From contig NZ_CALADU010000269.1 in NCBI RefSeq assembly GCF_937890665.1, positions 1 to 6,317 of the forward strand: a DNA stretch of 6,317 nt, given 5' to 3'. Position 1 is the stretch's first letter, and each line of letters begins with the position of its first letter. This document shows, piece after piece, positions 5,660 through 6,317 of this stretch. The stretch comes from an uncultured Subdoligranulum sp. GTDB lineage: Bacteria; Bacillota_A; Clostridia; Oscillospirales; Ruminococcaceae. The notes under the pieces are model-generated. The model had not been told where the DNA came from. It was given only the letters and a program-made list of their open reading frames with translations, and did not search any database. Made by a program: the position numbers and the translations under genes.

Positions 5660-6317
5660 CCCGATCCACCTCCGAAAAAATCATAGAATGCTCTGGCCGG
5701 ACCGTAATGACCGGCTCTGCCGAACTATAGTAAAGTTCCTCGTTGTCTATATGTTCCAGCCAAGAAGGATGCGATGTGCAATACACAATCGTGTTTGCCT
5801 GTACGGAATCCGACAACGCTCCCGCTGCGCAAAAAACATCTACCGCAACAGGCTGAGAAAGATGAATGTTGCCAGCCATAATAGCAATATGTCGATCTCC
5901 GACACCCAAAACAGCCAAATTTCCACTGCCTTCATGATACAGATCCAGCGTCAACCCGTCAAGCACTTTTTGGGACTGGAAGTTTTCTTGCTGCTCCATT
6001 CGCCATAGTGCGACATCTGCAAAATTCATCTCTGATGGATTTTGCCGCAAATCGATGACCAGCTCCACTTTAGGCAACGCATGCTTCGATAAATACGATT
6101 CTACGGCTTGCAGGTTACTTTGTCCGCCGCGAAAGAATACAACCGCGGCACCATTTTGTGTACATACCGCGCATGGATTATTCGCGGCTCCTACCAATGC
6201 GATACGAACCACATCTCGTTGCGCATATATTCCAATCCGCACCGCAAAGATGGCCGCGCCAATCGCTACCGGCAGATACCAATGCAGTTTCCGAGCACGC
6301 CAGAAAAGTAACGCTAG
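5646..6317 (-). CDS. comEC: ComEC/Rec2-like competence protein, C-terminal part with degenerate metallo-beta-lactamase-like domain; 5' end outside window
   Basis: The frame stays open to the window edge (223 visible residues), so the GTG at 6242 is not a convincing start. The first visible residues end one hydrophobic segment (LALLFWRARKLHWY) and enter another (LPVAIGAAIFAVRIGI, 15-30), as in the last membrane helices of ComEC, the channel that carries single-stranded DNA into the cell in natural competence. After that the order of strands fits the ComEC C-terminal metallo-beta-lactamase-like domain: ALVGAANNPCAVCTQNGAAVVFF for the DVGQGD-to-DGG entry, VELVIDLRQN for the LTHxHxDH strand, HIAIMAGN for fLLTGD, VDVFCAAGAL for VDVLKVpHHGS, and VRPEHSMIF for the closing T-x-G-x-I strand. 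All the metal ligands are replaced. Identification rests on that fold pattern, the membrane segments and the adjacent holA. Without the N-terminal two-thirds it remains probable, not certain. Confidence 0.75.
   Translation of the reverse strand, partial: LALLFWRARKLHWYLPVAIGAAIFAVRIGIYAQRDVVRIALVGAANNPCAVCTQNGAAVVFFRGGQSNLQAVESYLSKHALPKVELVIDLRQNPSEMNFADVALWRMEQQENFQSQKVLDGLTLDLYHEGSGNLAVLGVGDRHIAIMAGNIHLSQPVAVDVFCAAGALSDSVQANTIVYCTSHPSWLEHIDNEELYYSSAEPVITVRPEHSMIFSEVDRVAVQ
5667..5673 (-). promoter_or_regulatory. Shine-Dalgarno site for the TTG start of holA
   Basis: GGAGGTG lies inside the last codons of the upstream gene, 7 nt before the TTG at 5659-5657. The match and spacing are ideal, which is why the non-ATG start is accepted. 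Ribosomes finishing the comEC-like gene at 5646 pass over this site, so the two reading frames are probably coupled. Confidence 0.8.

Noticed and set aside
5646..6242. A stand-alone 198-residue gene starting with GTG at 6242
   Set aside because: The same frame continues to the window edge through a hydrophobic, membrane-helix-like segment, and no ribosome site precedes the GTG; a partial larger protein is the better reading.

Overview
The window looks like a chromosomal stretch from a Gram-positive Clostridia-type bacterium (Bacillota), probably near Oscillospiraceae/Ruminococcaceae. The reasons are strong AGGAGG-type ribosome sites, TTG use as a start under a perfect Shine-Dalgarno, SigA-type promoters, the comEC-holA gene order, and a Toprim/DUF4093 (RNase M5-like) protein of the kind common in Clostridia. 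Base composition is mid-range and no mobile element, CRISPR array or phage gene is visible. The taxonomic placement is inference; the gene order is seen directly.

Layout. (1) Bases 1-658, minus strand: the N-terminal 219 residues of a PLP-dependent aminotransferase of the MocR-like/class Ic aspartate aminotransferase type, cut by the window edge, with its promoter and a hairpin-bearing leader at 664-759. (2) Bases 869-1036, minus strand: a tRNA-Leu(UAA) gene with near-consensus promoter and a dedicated intrinsic terminator. (3) Bases 1043-3962, plus strand: a two-gene unit of a polytopic DUF6311-type membrane protein and an RluA-family 23S/tRNA pseudouridine synthase, coupled by an ATGA overlap. 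(4) A bidirectional terminator at 3978-4018. (5) Bases 4026-6317, minus strand, converging on it: the 3' end of a comEC-like gene, holA (DNA polymerase III delta) and a Toprim/DUF4093 gene, all overlapping end to start.

The genes are mostly housekeeping: amino acid metabolism, tRNA, RNA modification, replication clamp loading, and probably 5S rRNA maturation, with a competence-type DNA uptake channel gene. The minus-strand trio is a tightly overlapping transcript whose order comEC-holA matches many Bacillota.

The most interesting observation is that the C-terminal domain of the ComEC-like protein can be aligned by eye along the whole metallo-beta-lactamase-like domain typical of ComEC, yet every metal-ligand motif has been replaced. 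I see no wholly new multi-gene system in this window; the remaining findings concern gene coupling, leader structure, promoter layout and an uncharacterised membrane protein.
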